From the NCBI GenBank assembly GCA_022563685.1, contig JADFMY010000019.1, positions 1 through 35,414 of the forward strand: DNA of 35,414 bases, in the 5' to 3' direction. Of the stretch, positions 8,565-17,169 are shown piece by piece. Numbering within the stretch: the first letter of the stretch is position 1; each line of letters starts with the position of its first letter. The translations under genes were made by a program, and so were the position numbers. The notes below the pieces were generated by a model, which was given only the letters and a program-made list of their open reading frames with translations, did not search any database and was not told where the DNA came from. The DNA is from Pseudomonadota bacterium. GTDB lineage: Bacteria > Pseudomonadota > Gammaproteobacteria > GCA-001735895.

Positions 8565-10838
8565 ATGCCTGACAATTCACTGAATCCGGAGATTAGCAAT
8601 ACTACTTACGGTCTATGCGTAAAAGCCTTCCGTATTACGAAGAAGCTGCTCAAACTCAATATCAAACTTCACCAGGATAAAGAAGCGGATATGGATGCCG
8701 TCAAAACAGGTGATATCTTTCTATTCAATCATTTTGCACGTTTCGAAACCTTTATTCCCCAATACCTGATCTATGAGGCGACCGGCGCCTATTGCCGTTC
8801 TATCGCAGCCAGCGAGTTCTTCGAGGGTGATGAGCGATTCAGCCAGTTTCTGTACGCGATCGGAGTGGTGCCGAACGATTTACCCAATCTCTTCCCCTTC
8901 ATGGCCAGGGAGATCCTGCACGGTCGAAAGCTCGTTGTGTTTCCCGAGGGTGGAATGGTCAAGGATAAACGTGTTGTCGATAAACAGGGCCGGTACAGCA
9001 TATTCTCTAGAACCGCGAATGAGCGGCGCAAGCACCACCGTGGTTCGGCGGTAATAGCGCTGGCGCTGGACGCTTTCAAAACAGCACTGCTACATGACTT
9101 TTCAAGGGGTAACTATTCACAGGTTGAACGCTGGGCCGAAGAACTTGATTTTGACACGACAGAACAGCTGATGATCAAGGCGCTAAAGCCTACCGTCATC
9201 GTGCCGGCGCATATCACGTTTTATCCGATTCGAGTGAGCGACAATATTCTGCACCAGGCGGCAAATTTATTTAGCAAGGGTATCAACAAACGCTTTGCCG
9301 AAGAATTAATCATCGAGGGGAACCTGCTGTTCAAGGATACCGATATGGATATCCGCTTCTCGAAACCGATCGTAGTCGGAGAATACTGGCGGTGGTGGGA
9401 AAAAAGACTGCTGCCCAATGTAGTACATCGGTTCGAATCCCTGGACGAGCTATTCCAGCTCAAGCCAGACGAGGGGCATTTAGGAGGAAAAATTCACGCT
9501 ATCGGATTGCGCGCTAAAAGTAATCTTTTGCGCGATGCATATATGAAATCGATGTACGAAGCCGTGACCATCAACCTGAGCCACATCGCTTCCTACCTGA
9601 TTATGAAACTCTATCAACAGGGATTACGGAAGATACGTTGTGGACGCTTCCATAAAATGCTCTATCTCTGCATCAAGAAGCTACAGGAATCCGATTATCA
9701 ATTACACCGCAGCCTGTGCAATCCGGAAGAGTATGGATCGATCGCTTATCGTGGCAGCAGCAGGCTTGATCAATTTTTGAGTACGGTCCAATCGATGCAA
9801 CTGGTATGCATCGATGAAGGTCATTACATGCTGGATGAAAAACTCGGTGATGATTTTAAAATCGATGAAATCCGTACCGAAAACCTGATCTGTGTTTATG
9901 CCAACGAAATTGCGCCCCTATCGAAGGTAACATCAATTATCGATTTGGCTATGGAACAGCTCAATCGGTTCGATGCCAGAAACCTTGCCGACTATCGTTT
10001 CCACGACCAGTTGCTTGCGCTCGAATGGGATCGAAAAATGTTCGATAAACAGCGCCACGAAGAAATAAACACCCAGCAAACCGCAAGCGCTGATGCAAAC
10101 TGGTTTTTTCTTAAATCACCGAATGATTCAGCGAGTGCTGTTCTGCTAATACATGGATTTCTATCCGGGCCGGCAGAAATGCGCAGTCTCGGAGAACGCC
10201 TGCATGCGCAGGGCCATCATGTACTCGGAGTACGCCTCAAGGGACATGGCACTTCGCCCTGGGATTTGCGTAGTAGAAACTGGCAGGACTGGCAGGCATC
10301 GGTGGCGCGCGGTTTCGATATTATCAAGACCTACAGCCAGTCGGTTCACATCATTGGATTTTCGACCGGGGGGTTATTGGCCCTGCTACATGCTTCCGTT
10401 CGACCGAATACGAAGATTAAAAGCGTCACTAGCGTCTCGGCGCCGATAGATTTCAAAAACAAAAACTTGAAGTTCGTACCGCTGCTACATCATGCCAACA
10501 AACTCGTACGCTGGGTATTTTCAGAAGGACTGATTCCATTCAGACCCAATGAACCCGAAAACCCCGAAGTCAATTACCAGCATGTTCCAATTCGAGCACT
10601 CTACCAGCTTCAATTGCTTATCGAGCACCTGATGGAAAAGCCGATAAATATCAACGCGGATGTTTATCTTTACCAGACCGACCACGACCCGGTAATCGAG
10701 CCGTCGAGTCTCGATAAGCTCCACCAGAACATCAGGGCACCAGACATTGAGAAGCTAACCATCCATGCCGACAGGCACGGCGTAATCTATAGAAACCTGG
10801 ATGAGATTCAGCAAAAAATTTGCGCCGCGATCAAATAG
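8565..10838 (+). CDS. Acyltransferase-alpha/beta hydrolase fusion protein
   Basis: 757 residues with two catalytic domains. The N-terminal part resembles glycerolipid (PlsC/GPAT-type) acyltransferases: block I NHFARFE (H56, then E61 in place of the usual Asp of HX4D), block III FPEGG at 126-130, and a block IV-like 'VPAHITFYPIRV'. The middle is a helical region resembling larger GPATs. The C-terminal part from about residue 525 is an alpha/beta hydrolase of the monoacylglycerol lipase/carboxylesterase type: 'LLIHGFLSG', 'GHGTSPWDL', nucleophile elbow GFSTGG with S600, an Asp candidate in 'TDHDPVIEP' and a His candidate in 'DRHGVIY'. No signal peptide is seen. A fused acyl-transfer and acyl-hydrolysis enzyme suggests phospholipid or storage-lipid remodelling (inference). 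It appears monocistronic. Confidence 0.8.
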   Translation: MPDNSLNPEISNTTYGLCVKAFRITKKLLKLNIKLHQDKEADMDAVKTGDIFLFNHFARFETFIPQYLIYEATGAYCRSIAASEFFEGDERFSQFLYAIGVVPNDLPNLFPFMAREILHGRKLVVFPEGGMVKDKRVVDKQGRYSIFSRTANERRKHHRGSAVIALALDAFKTALLHDFSRGNYSQVERWAEELDFDTTEQLMIKALKPTVIVPAHITFYPIRVSDNILHQAANLFSKGINKRFAEELIIEGNLLFKDTDMDIRFSKPIVVGEYWRWWEKRLLPNVVHRFESLDELFQLKPDEGHLGGKIHAIGLRAKSNLLRDAYMKSMYEAVTINLSHIASYLIMKLYQQGLRKIRCGRFHKMLYLCIKKLQESDYQLHRSLCNPEEYGSIAYRGSSRLDQFLSTVQSMQLVCIDEGHYMLDEKLGDDFKIDEIRTENLICVYANEIAPLSKVTSIIDLAMEQLNRFDARNLADYRFHDQLLALEWDRKMFDKQRHEEINTQQTASADANWFFLKSPNDSASAVLLIHGFLSGPAEMRSLGERLHAQGHHVLGVRLKGHGTSPWDLRSRNWQDWQASVARGFDIIKTYSQSVHIIGFSTGGLLALLHASVRPNTKIKSVTSVSAPIDFKNKNLKFVPLLHHANKLVRWVFSEGLIPFRPNEPENPEVNYQHVPIRALYQLQLLIEHLMEKPININADVYLYQTDHDPVIEPSSLDKLHQNIRAPDIEKLTIHADRHGVIYRNLDEIQQKICAAIK

Positions 10839-10999
10839 TGGTATAAAGGAACGCCCTGGTCTAAAAATTAATAGGGGTTACGCGCGGATCCAAAACAGGG
10901 GTTTACCATTCCAACATCAGTCATCGATTTTTAAGTGACTCTAATGCGCTTTCCAGACATTTTGGTATTATTAGGGGTTGCCATGATCAAGGCGAGTCT

Positions 11000-11503
11000 G
11001 TGTTAAAGCTTCAGTACCACCAACAAATTCTGCTATTTAAATGCCTGACTCTGGCGGCTGCCGTACTAATTATAGTTGGCCTGATCGCACCGTTAATCAC
11101 GCTTAAAAAATACATTGTTGTCGAAAATACCTTTTCGCTGTTGACTGGAGCCATACAACTCATCAGGGATGGGCAATGGTTTCTTTTTATTGTCGTCACG
11201 GTGTTCAGCATTTTGCTGCCCTTCGCCAAGCTTGCGGTACTTTACCGGGTTCTTTCGGTTAGCTCCGGTAAAGGAACCCGGGGCGAACGCTATCTGCACT
11301 GGATTCATAGCCTCGGTAAATGGTCTATGCTCGATGTTTTTGTCGTGGCGATTCTGCTGGTTACGGTAAAACTGGGGTTCGTCGCCAGTGTAGAGTTACA
11401 CTACGGGGTTTATGCCTTCGCCATGGCGATACTGTTGACCATGTATATAACGAGTCAGACGGTCCTGTTACTCGAAGTTCGGGCTTCTGATCCTGCACCG
11501 TAA
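11000..11503 (+). CDS. PqiA-like paraquat-inducible membrane protein
   Basis: 167 residues with four predicted transmembrane helices (about 13-35, 55-80, 105-125 and 132-155). The motif 'LGKWSMLDVFVVAILL' is diagnostic of the PqiA (PF04403) family, inner-membrane proteins linked to MCE-type lipid transport in other bacteria. It is a single-module version, about half the length of E. coli PqiA. The start is GTG at 11000 with AAGGCGAG at 10989-10996. An overlapping seven-codon frame (ATG 10983 to TAA 11006) ends across the GTG. No MCE protein lies beside it. Confidence 0.8.
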   Translation: MLKLQYHQQILLFKCLTLAAAVLIIVGLIAPLITLKKYIVVENTFSLLTGAIQLIRDGQWFLFIVVTVFSILLPFAKLAVLYRVLSVSSGKGTRGERYLHWIHSLGKWSMLDVFVVAILLVTVKLGFVASVELHYGVYAFAMAILLTMYITSQTVLLLEVRASDPAP

Positions 11504-11535
11504 CACCGCTACGATCAAGGAATCACTGCTTCTAT

Positions 11536-12099
11536 TCAAGCCTCAAAATGAATCTTCACTTCTCGATCGGGTGAGCGACTAAACCATGCCTGGTGCACCT
11601 TGCCAGAATCCGGTCCATGCGCAAAATACAACTCCAGGCTATGCTTAATGACTGGAAACGCCAGTTTATCCCAGGGTATCTGGTCTCGGGTAAACAGACC
11701 GACTTCCAGACTTTCCTCCCCTGGAGATACATCATCGCTGAGTAATCGACCGCTGAATATCAGGTGTACCTGCGAGATATAGGGCATGCTGAATACACCA
11801 AATAACTGGAGTGGGCCAACCCTGGCATTGGCCTCTTCTATCGACTCGCGTATCGCGGCCTGGTGCACTGTTTCGTTATTTTCCATAAACCCGGCCGGGA
11901 AAGTCCATAGCCCGTAACGTGGTTCGATCGCCCGCCTGCACATCAATACCCTGTCCTGCCAGACGAGAATCGCGCCAGCCACATTATTTGGGTTTTGATA
12001 GTGAATCATTCCACAGCTATCGCAGACATAGCGTTCGAGATTATCGCCTGGTGGAATTTTAAGTTCCACGCCCTTCCCGCAATGACTGCAATAGTTCAC
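11536..12099 (-). CDS. Nudix hydrolase with N-terminal zinc ribbon
   Basis: 187 residues. A zinc ribbon (C4, C7, C26, C29; Nudix_N_2 type) precedes a Nudix domain whose box runs from G70 through E76 and R84-E85 to E88-E89, with N91 where Gly is usual. Nudix enzymes hydrolyse nucleoside diphosphate-linked compounds; the ribbon resembles that of NADH pyrophosphatases, but the exact substrate is unknown. It is the last gene of the ispF operon and overlaps the MTIP gene by four bases. It converges with the PqiA-like gene, with 32 bp between them and no obvious terminator. Confidence 0.88.
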   Translation of the reverse strand: MNYCSHCGKGVELKIPPGDNLERYVCDSCGMIHYQNPNNVAGAILVWQDRVLMCRRAIEPRYGLWTFPAGFMENNETVHQAAIRESIEEANARVGPLQLFGVFSMPYISQVHLIFSGRLLSDDVSPGEESLEVGLFTRDQIPWDKLAFPVIKHSLELYFAHGPDSGKVHQAWFSRSPDREVKIHFEA

Positions 12100-12848
12100 C
12101 GTGTGACCCGTTCTAAGGTCGCCAGGATCAGGCTCTTTACCGAATCGATTCTATCGGCGAGCACCTTTTTAATCTGCTCCATATCAAGCACCGAAGCTTC
12201 GATGCCGGCACACCAGTTCACTACCAGCGCGATCGTCGCATATTCGATCGACAGTTCCCTTGCGAGCGCCGCCTCAGGCATACCGGTCATGCCTACCATA
12301 TTACACCCGTCTTTGCCCATTTTGCGTATTTCCGCTGCGGTTTCGAGTCGTGGTCCGTTGGTGCAACCATAAGTTCCAGTACCGACGAGGTCGATACCTG
12401 CTGATTTGCCCGCCGCGATAATAGAGTCCCGCAGGGTCTTGCTATACGGCAAGGTAAAATCAATATGCTCTATATCCTGCCTGTTACCATCAAAAAAGGT
12501 GTGTGCACGTCCAGAGGTGTAATCGATAATCTGATCGGGCAGGGCCAGGGTTTGTGGTGGCAAATCCGGCGTGATTCCACCTACAGCATTGATCGCGAAT
12601 ATATGTGTGACGCCCACTGCCTGCAATGCCCACAGATTGGCTCGATAATTGATCGCGTGCGGAGGTATCTGGTGGATTTCACCGTGCCTGGGCAAGAAAA
12701 CGATGTCGTGTTCACCCCATCGACCCAATTGTATCTCGGCCGAGGTTCTGCCGAACGGCGTTTCAGGTTTCTCACACCGATCTATACGAAAATCGTCACC
12801 GAGCGAATAAAACCCGCTTCCACCGATTACAGCGTGCACAACTGTCAC
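12096..12848 (-). CDS. S-methyl-5'-thioinosine phosphorylase (MTIP/MTAP family)
   Basis: 250 residues of the MTAP/PNP family. Conserved parts include 'AVIGGSGFY', the phosphate-site 'FLPRHGEIHQIPPHAINYRA', 'YGCTNGPRLETAAEIR' and the ribose-binding 'MVGMTGMPEAALARE'. The 'NGPRLETAAE' and 'TGMPEA' variants resemble the Pseudomonas thioinosine-specific enzyme rather than adenosine-specific MTAP. It would cleave methylthioinosine to hypoxanthine and 5-methylthioribose-1-phosphate. The hpt gene upstream, which overlaps it by four bases, uses hypoxanthine, supporting that assignment. Adenosine specificity cannot be wholly excluded from sequence alone. Confidence 0.85.
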   Translation of the reverse strand: MTVVHAVIGGSGFYSLGDDFRIDRCEKPETPFGRTSAEIQLGRWGEHDIVFLPRHGEIHQIPPHAINYRANLWALQAVGVTHIFAINAVGGITPDLPPQTLALPDQIIDYTSGRAHTFFDGNRQDIEHIDFTLPYSKTLRDSIIAAGKSAGIDLVGTGTYGCTNGPRLETAAEIRKMGKDGCNMVGMTGMPEAALARELSIEYATIALVVNWCAGIEASVLDMEQIKKVLADRIDSVKSLILATLERVTR

Positions 12849-13402
12849 TCAGTGACCTTACTCTCGATACAATGTATAGCGGACAAATTGCGAAAATGGC
12901 TATTCAAATCCATGCCTGCGCCATAGACATAGCAATCGTCACATTCGAGTCCGACGAAATCGGGTTTAATGTCTGCTTTTTTGCGCTCGTGAGTCTTGCG
13001 GATCAAAAACACACTGGTACATTTAATTGCGCCATGCTTCATGCAGTAGGATCGAATTTCTTCGAGCGTGTACCCCTGGTCGAAGATATCGTCGATGATA
13101 ATGACATTACGTCCTTTGATTTCATTTTGTGGGTAGGCTTTCCACAATACGTCCTTACCCAATGTTGCAAGCCTGTATCGGGTTGCATGTACATAGTCGA
13201 CGGTAAGCGGAAAGTTCCAATGGCGCAGTAATTGTCCGGTCAAATAAAGGCCACCATTCATAACGCACAATACGAGCGGAAAATCCTTTTCGCATTCCTG
13301 CTCTACTTTCGATGCCAGTGCCTCTATGCCCTGTTCAACCGCCGATTGATCGAAAAGCATATCAGCACTGCTATGTATTTCCTGGGCGCGTTCAAGTTTC
13401 AT
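12845..13402 (-). CDS. hpt: Hypoxanthine-guanine phosphoribosyltransferase
   Basis: 185 residues of the type I phosphoribosyltransferase family. The PRPP-binding motif 'VIIIDDIFDQGYTL' and the flexible-loop region 'LTVDYVHATRY' are present, with 'VLCVMNGGLYLTGQLLRHW' upstream. It converts hypoxanthine or guanine plus PRPP to IMP or GMP in the cytoplasm. The ATG at 13402 is preferred to an in-frame TTG at 13411. It lies ten bases after mscS and overlaps MTIP by four bases. Together these genes would return the purine base from polyamine-derived methylthioadenosine (after deamination) to IMP. Confidence 0.9.
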   Translation of the reverse strand: MKLERAQEIHSSADMLFDQSAVEQGIEALASKVEQECEKDFPLVLCVMNGGLYLTGQLLRHWNFPLTVDYVHATRYRLATLGKDVLWKAYPQNEIKGRNVIIIDDIFDQGYTLEEIRSYCMKHGAIKCTSVFLIRKTHERKKADIKPDFVGLECDDCYVYGAGMDLNSHFRNLSAIHCIESKVTE

Positions 13403-13412
13403 TGGCTTCAAA

Positions 13413-14492
13413 TCAAGACCTGTCTATTGTTAATGGTTGTGCTAAATGTAGCGTTGTTGTCGGAAACGCCATTTCTGCCTGATTGGTTTCGACGATTTCA
13501 GCGACTTTCAACATCACATCCTGTTTAATCTGGTGGAATTTTACCCATTCGGTGGTTTTCGTAAAGGTGTATATGAAGAAGTCAACCGAACTGTCGGAAA
13601 ATTCGTTGAAATTAACAATCATAGTCTTTTGCGCATCGATTTCTTCGTGTGCTATCAACATCGCCTTCACCTCTGCGACAATATTATCCATACAGGCCAG
13701 GTCTGAATACCTTATCCCAAAGGTCTCATAGATTCGCCGGTTCGACATTCGCGACGGATTTTCCACCACGATATTGGTAAATATTGAATTGGGCACATAA
13801 ATGGGTTGCGATTCGAAATTTCTGATCACCGTGATTCGCCAGCCAATTTTTTCAACCGTGCCTTCGATATTACGATCAGGAGACCGAATCCAGTCGCCGA
13901 CGGTGAAGGGCCGATCCAGATAAACGATCAAACCGCCAAAAAAGTTGGCCAGTAAATCCTTGGCGGCAAACCCAAGGGCTATGCCACCGATGCCACCCAT
14001 GGCAAGAACGCCGGATATACTGAAGCCGAGGGTTTGCAGAATCACCAGTCCTGAAGTAATGAGCACCGCAAGCCTTACCAGCTTGCCTATCGCTTCAGTC
14101 GTATGCCTGTCTACCTGGTCGGATTTTGCGGCGAATTCCTGCTCTGCGCCGCGAATCAGGCCGAGCACAAACCAGGTCAGGCAAAACAGGATGCCCACAT
14201 CTCGAATCGAATCCGAAGCGGTAAAAATTGGACTTTCAGTTTCCAGGTAAATAATATCCGCGGCGAATGCAAGTCCGATCAACCAGACGATCCAGCTCAG
14301 CGGTCGCGACATCGCTTTGACGATAATATCGTCCCACTCGGTGCGCGTGCGCTTCAACCTGAGCAGTACTCTGGCGATAAACCGTTTGACAAAATAATTG
14401 GCGAACACGGTAGTCAGAACGATAATGAACACCTGTATCATCCAAAACCATTCCCCGTTAAACTCAGGCAACCAGTTATCTAGCTCGAACAT
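13413..14492 (-). CDS. MscS family mechanosensitive channel
   Basis: 359 residues. Four to five transmembrane helices occupy the first half. The pore-lining helix and its exit carry the MscS signature 'GVLAMGGIGGIALGFAAKDL', 'LANFFGGLIVYLDRPFTVGD'. The beta domain ('GTVEKIGWRITVIRNFESQP', 'VPNSIFTNIVVENPSRM') and a C-terminal alpha/beta domain follow. It should release solutes from the cytoplasm under hypo-osmotic tension; the length and extra helices resemble YnaI-sized channels more than the 286-residue MscS. It is an operon member between nagZ (32-bp gap) and hpt (10-bp gap), without obvious functional link to either. Confidence 0.9.
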   Translation of the reverse strand: MFELDNWLPEFNGEWFWMIQVFIIVLTTVFANYFVKRFIARVLLRLKRTRTEWDDIIVKAMSRPLSWIVWLIGLAFAADIIYLETESPIFTASDSIRDVGILFCLTWFVLGLIRGAEQEFAAKSDQVDRHTTEAIGKLVRLAVLITSGLVILQTLGFSISGVLAMGGIGGIALGFAAKDLLANFFGGLIVYLDRPFTVGDWIRSPDRNIEGTVEKIGWRITVIRNFESQPIYVPNSIFTNIVVENPSRMSNRRIYETFGIRYSDLACMDNIVAEVKAMLIAHEEIDAQKTMIVNFNEFSDSSVDFFIYTFTKTTEWVKFHQIKQDVMLKVAEIVETNQAEMAFPTTTLHLAQPLTIDRS

Positions 14493-14524
14493 TACTCTAA
14501 TAAATCTCCACTTTCAGAAGGATA

Positions 14525-15550
14525 TTAATGTTGGTTGAAAAGCGCCAGGCGCTCTACCGACTGTTGCCATTGCGTCGTGTTAATTAAATCGTCAGATTGC
14601 AGCGATGGCCTTCCATGCATCCTGATCATACGCAGCTGCGACGTCGGATTATTATATCCCTTCAGTGCGTCGAGGATCTCATCGACACCTTCGGAATTAT
14701 TGCAAACCAGCAGCATATCGCAACCGGCCTGCAATGACAGCTGCGCACGTTCGGCGTATCCACCGGCCGATTCTGCCCCACTCATACTTAAATCGTCACT
14801 AAAAACAGTGCCTTGAAACCTTAACTGGCTCCTGAGTACATTTTCAATCCAGTGCTTTGAATAGCCGGCTGCATACTCGTCGACCGTTTCATAAATGACA
14901 TGCGCCATCATGATACCGGTCAGGTGCGTCGCGATCACGCGCCGGAAAGGAATCAGGTCATGTGCTTCTATTTCATCGAAACTGCGTCGGTCAAAAGGCA
15001 TGACGTGGTGAGAATCGCCTGCTACCGACCCGTGGCCGGGGAAATGCTTGCCTACTGCCTCCATGCCGGCTTTTTTCATGCCGCGTATCCAGGCATTGGC
15101 AAGTCGAGTTATGGTTTCTGGATTCTGGTGAAAGGCCCGGTCTCCGATCACGCTACTGACTGGATCGCCGATATCGAGCACTGGCGAAAAGCTTAAATCG
15201 ATTCCGTAGTGGAGTAATTCTGAAGCCATGATCCAGGCGAAGTTTTCCGCATTCTGGAGCGCTATACCCTGATCTTTGTCATACAACTCACCCAGTAGGG
15301 CCATGGCCGGCAGAGGCTGGAATTGATCCCGAAAACGTTGAACTCTCCCACCCTCCTGATCCACTGCTATAACCAGCCGCGGTAAGCGAATGTCATGTAT
15401 TTCGTCGACCAGTGACTTCAATTGCCGGGGGGACTGATAATTACGGCTAAACAGGATAACGCCACCTGCCTGTGGATGTTCGAGACGCTTTCGCTCTTCA
15501 TCCGTTATCGCATGGCCCGCGATATCCAGCATGACCGGTCCCAGGCTCAC
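14525..15550 (-). CDS. nagZ: Beta-N-acetylhexosaminidase NagZ
   Basis: 341 residues, glycoside hydrolase family 3. Conserved motifs: '[17 protein letters not shown]', '[10 protein letters not shown]', '[12 protein letters not shown]', the catalytic-loop signature '[17 protein letters not shown]' with the Asp-His dyad, and the nucleophile Asp in 'FSDDLSM'. No signal peptide, as expected for the cytoplasmic enzyme that removes GlcNAc from anhydro-muropeptides in peptidoglycan recycling. It overlaps ispF by four bases. Proximity of nagZ to an MTIP gene is also seen in Pseudomonas. Confidence 0.96.
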   Translation of the reverse strand: MSLGPVMLDIAGHAITDEERKRLEHPQAGGVILFSRNYQSPRQLKSLVDEIHDIRLPRLVIAVDQEGGRVQRFRDQFQPLPAMALLGELYDKDQGIALQNAENFAWIMASELLHYGIDLSFSPVLDIGDPVSSVIGDRAFHQNPETITRLANAWIRGMKKAGMEAVGKHFPGHGSVAGDSHHVMPFDRRSFDEIEAHDLIPFRRVIATHLTGIMMAHVIYETVDEYAAGYSKHWIENVLRSQLRFQGTVFSDDLSMSGAESAGGYAERAQLSLQAGCDMLLVCNNSEGVDEILDALKGYNNPTSQLRMIRMHGRPSLQSDDLINTTQWQQSVERLALFNQH

Positions 15551-16032
15551 GGGTTAGGCTCCAGCAAAACCACCGCGTGCACTGCTATTCCCTGCTGACG
15601 CCCAATAAAACCCAGGCCCTCGGTAGTCGTTGCCTTGATATTCAGCTTAGGAGCGTCAACCGAAAGATCTTCAGCGAGATTATTTTTCATAGCCTGAAGG
15701 TACGGCGCCATGGTCGGCGCCTGCGCTACGATCGTCACATCGGCATTACCGAGTCGACAGGAGCCGGCATCCATCATCGATTTAATGTGACGCAAAAACT
15801 CCCGGCTATCCCGGTTCATGTTAGCCACGTCCTTATCCGGAAAATGCGTACCTATATCCCCCTGTCCCAGGGCGCCCAGTATCGCATCGCACAGGGCATG
15901 GATGAGTACATCACCGTCCGAGTGGGCCAGGATCGAAAATTCGCAGGGAATATTGACCCCACCCATTACCAGTCCTGCTCCAGGGCCCAGTGCATGCACA
16001 TCGTACCCGTGTCCAATTTTTATATTTGTCAT
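15547..16032 (-). CDS. ispF: 2-C-methyl-D-erythritol 2,4-cyclodiphosphate synthase IspF
   Basis: 161 residues, the usual family length. Metal ligands D11, H13 and H45 are in '[10 protein letters not shown]' and '[15 protein letters not shown]'; '[11 protein letters not shown]' and the C-terminal '[20 protein letters not shown]' are also conserved. It makes the cyclic diphosphate in the MEP isoprenoid pathway. ispD, often directly upstream, is absent here. It is the first gene of a six-gene operon with a predicted promoter about 35 bp upstream. Confidence 0.97.
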   Translation of the reverse strand: MTNIKIGHGYDVHALGPGAGLVMGGVNIPCEFSILAHSDGDVLIHALCDAILGALGQGDIGTHFPDKDVANMNRDSREFLRHIKSMMDAGSCRLGNADVTIVAQAPTMAPYLQAMKNNLAEDLSVDAPKLNIKATTTEGLGFIGRQQGIAVHAVVLLEPNP

Positions 16033-16067
16033 CCTGGTGTTGCTATTACTCTTTCAACATGATCGTC

Positions 16068-16096
16068 ATTATAGCGATGGCGCTTAAGTTTGTATG
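16068..16096 (-). promoter_or_regulatory. Promoter for the ispF-nagZ-mscS-hpt-MTIP-nudix operon
   Basis: On the minus strand a perfect TATAAT (16073-16068) lies 17 bp after CATACA (16096-16091, three of six matches to the -35). The predicted start near 16061 gives a leader of about 29 nt to the ispF ATG. Confidence 0.5.
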
Positions 16097-16109
16097 CGTT
16101 GTCATATCG

Positions 16110-17147
16110 TCAATAGCGGCTCAAGGCATGCACATTGATCAGCATCGCGCTAAACAATAGTAGTGCGCCCGCCTGATGCATAGCTCCCAGCAAAACTGGA
16201 ACCTGCCACAGCAGGGTCGCGATCCCGAGCGACACCTGGACGATCACCATCATGCCAATCCATTTAAAACTGCTCTTGACAGGGGCATCGCGGTGTAATG
16301 CACGCCCCCTAAGGTACCAGACTAGCAATAATAACCCGGTCGCGATGGCGAGCAAGCGATGGGTGAATTGCACCGTCACGCTGTTTTCAAACAAGTTGAG
16401 ATACCAGGGAGACAAGGCAGCGACACCTTCGGGTATCCACTGGCCACCCATGAGCGGAAAGGTATTAAATATCAACCCTGCCTTAAGCCCTGCGACAAAC
16501 CCGCCTGATATAATCATGATCATCACCAGCGTTGTCAGGGCCAGCGACCCAATTCGCCATCGGCTTAAATCGGACCGCCGCAGTGACAGGTATGCCTGTC
16601 GATAGTGCAAATCCAGTAGCACCCAGAGAATAAAGCCGTAGATTAAAATCGCACTGAGCAGGTGAGCCGTGAGCCGATACTGACTCACGTGCGGATTATC
16701 GACCAGGCCACTCTTAACCATATACCAGCCCAGCAAACCCTGCAGTCCACCGAGTGCAAACATCACGATCAATTTGGGGGTCAATCCGGGTTTTATCCTG
16801 TGACGCCAGCAGAAATACAAAAAGGGCAACAGGAAAACCAAACCAATTAATCGCCCCAGCATTCGGTGGGAATACTCAAACCAGAAGATAGATTTGAATT
16901 CGTCGACCTCCATGTCACGGTTGATTTTCTGATACTCTGGCGAGCGTTGGTAATCGCCGAATTCTTCCTTCCATTGTTCGGCACTGAAGGGTGGCAGCAT
17001 TCCGTGGACAGGTTCCCAGTTCACCATCGATAGACCCGATCCGGTTAATCGGGTTACGCCACCGAGTATCACGATACAAAAAATCAAAGTAAGACAGAGT
17101 AATAACCAGCGCGAAATCGCCTGGTCCTGTTCGCTTAATTCAGACAT
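16110..17147 (-). CDS. Heme A synthase, COX15/CtaA family
   Basis: 345 residues, an eight-helix inner-membrane protein. It has the COX15 signatures 'GGVTRLTGSGLSMVNWEPVHG', 'FWFEYSHRMLGRLIGLVF', 'GGLQGLLGWYMVKSGL' and four well-placed histidines (in EYSHRM, RLTAHL, FTHRLL and GAMHQAG) expected to bind heme. It oxidises heme O to heme A for aa3-type cytochrome oxidases, so the organism should be capable of aerobic respiration. Genes for protoheme farnesyltransferase or the oxidase are not adjacent. It is the last gene of a three-gene minus-strand unit, 22 bp after the M48 protease gene. Confidence 0.93.
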   Translation of the reverse strand: MSELSEQDQAISRWLLLCLTLIFCIVILGGVTRLTGSGLSMVNWEPVHGMLPPFSAEQWKEEFGDYQRSPEYQKINRDMEVDEFKSIFWFEYSHRMLGRLIGLVFLLPFLYFCWRHRIKPGLTPKLIVMFALGGLQGLLGWYMVKSGLVDNPHVSQYRLTAHLLSAILIYGFILWVLLDLHYRQAYLSLRRSDLSRWRIGSLALTTLVMIMIISGGFVAGLKAGLIFNTFPLMGGQWIPEGVAALSPWYLNLFENSVTVQFTHRLLAIATGLLLLVWYLRGRALHRDAPVKSSFKWIGMMVIVQVSLGIATLLWQVPVLLGAMHQAGALLLFSAMLINVHALSRY

Positions 17148-17169
17148 AGGTTGAATCGATTAGGATATA

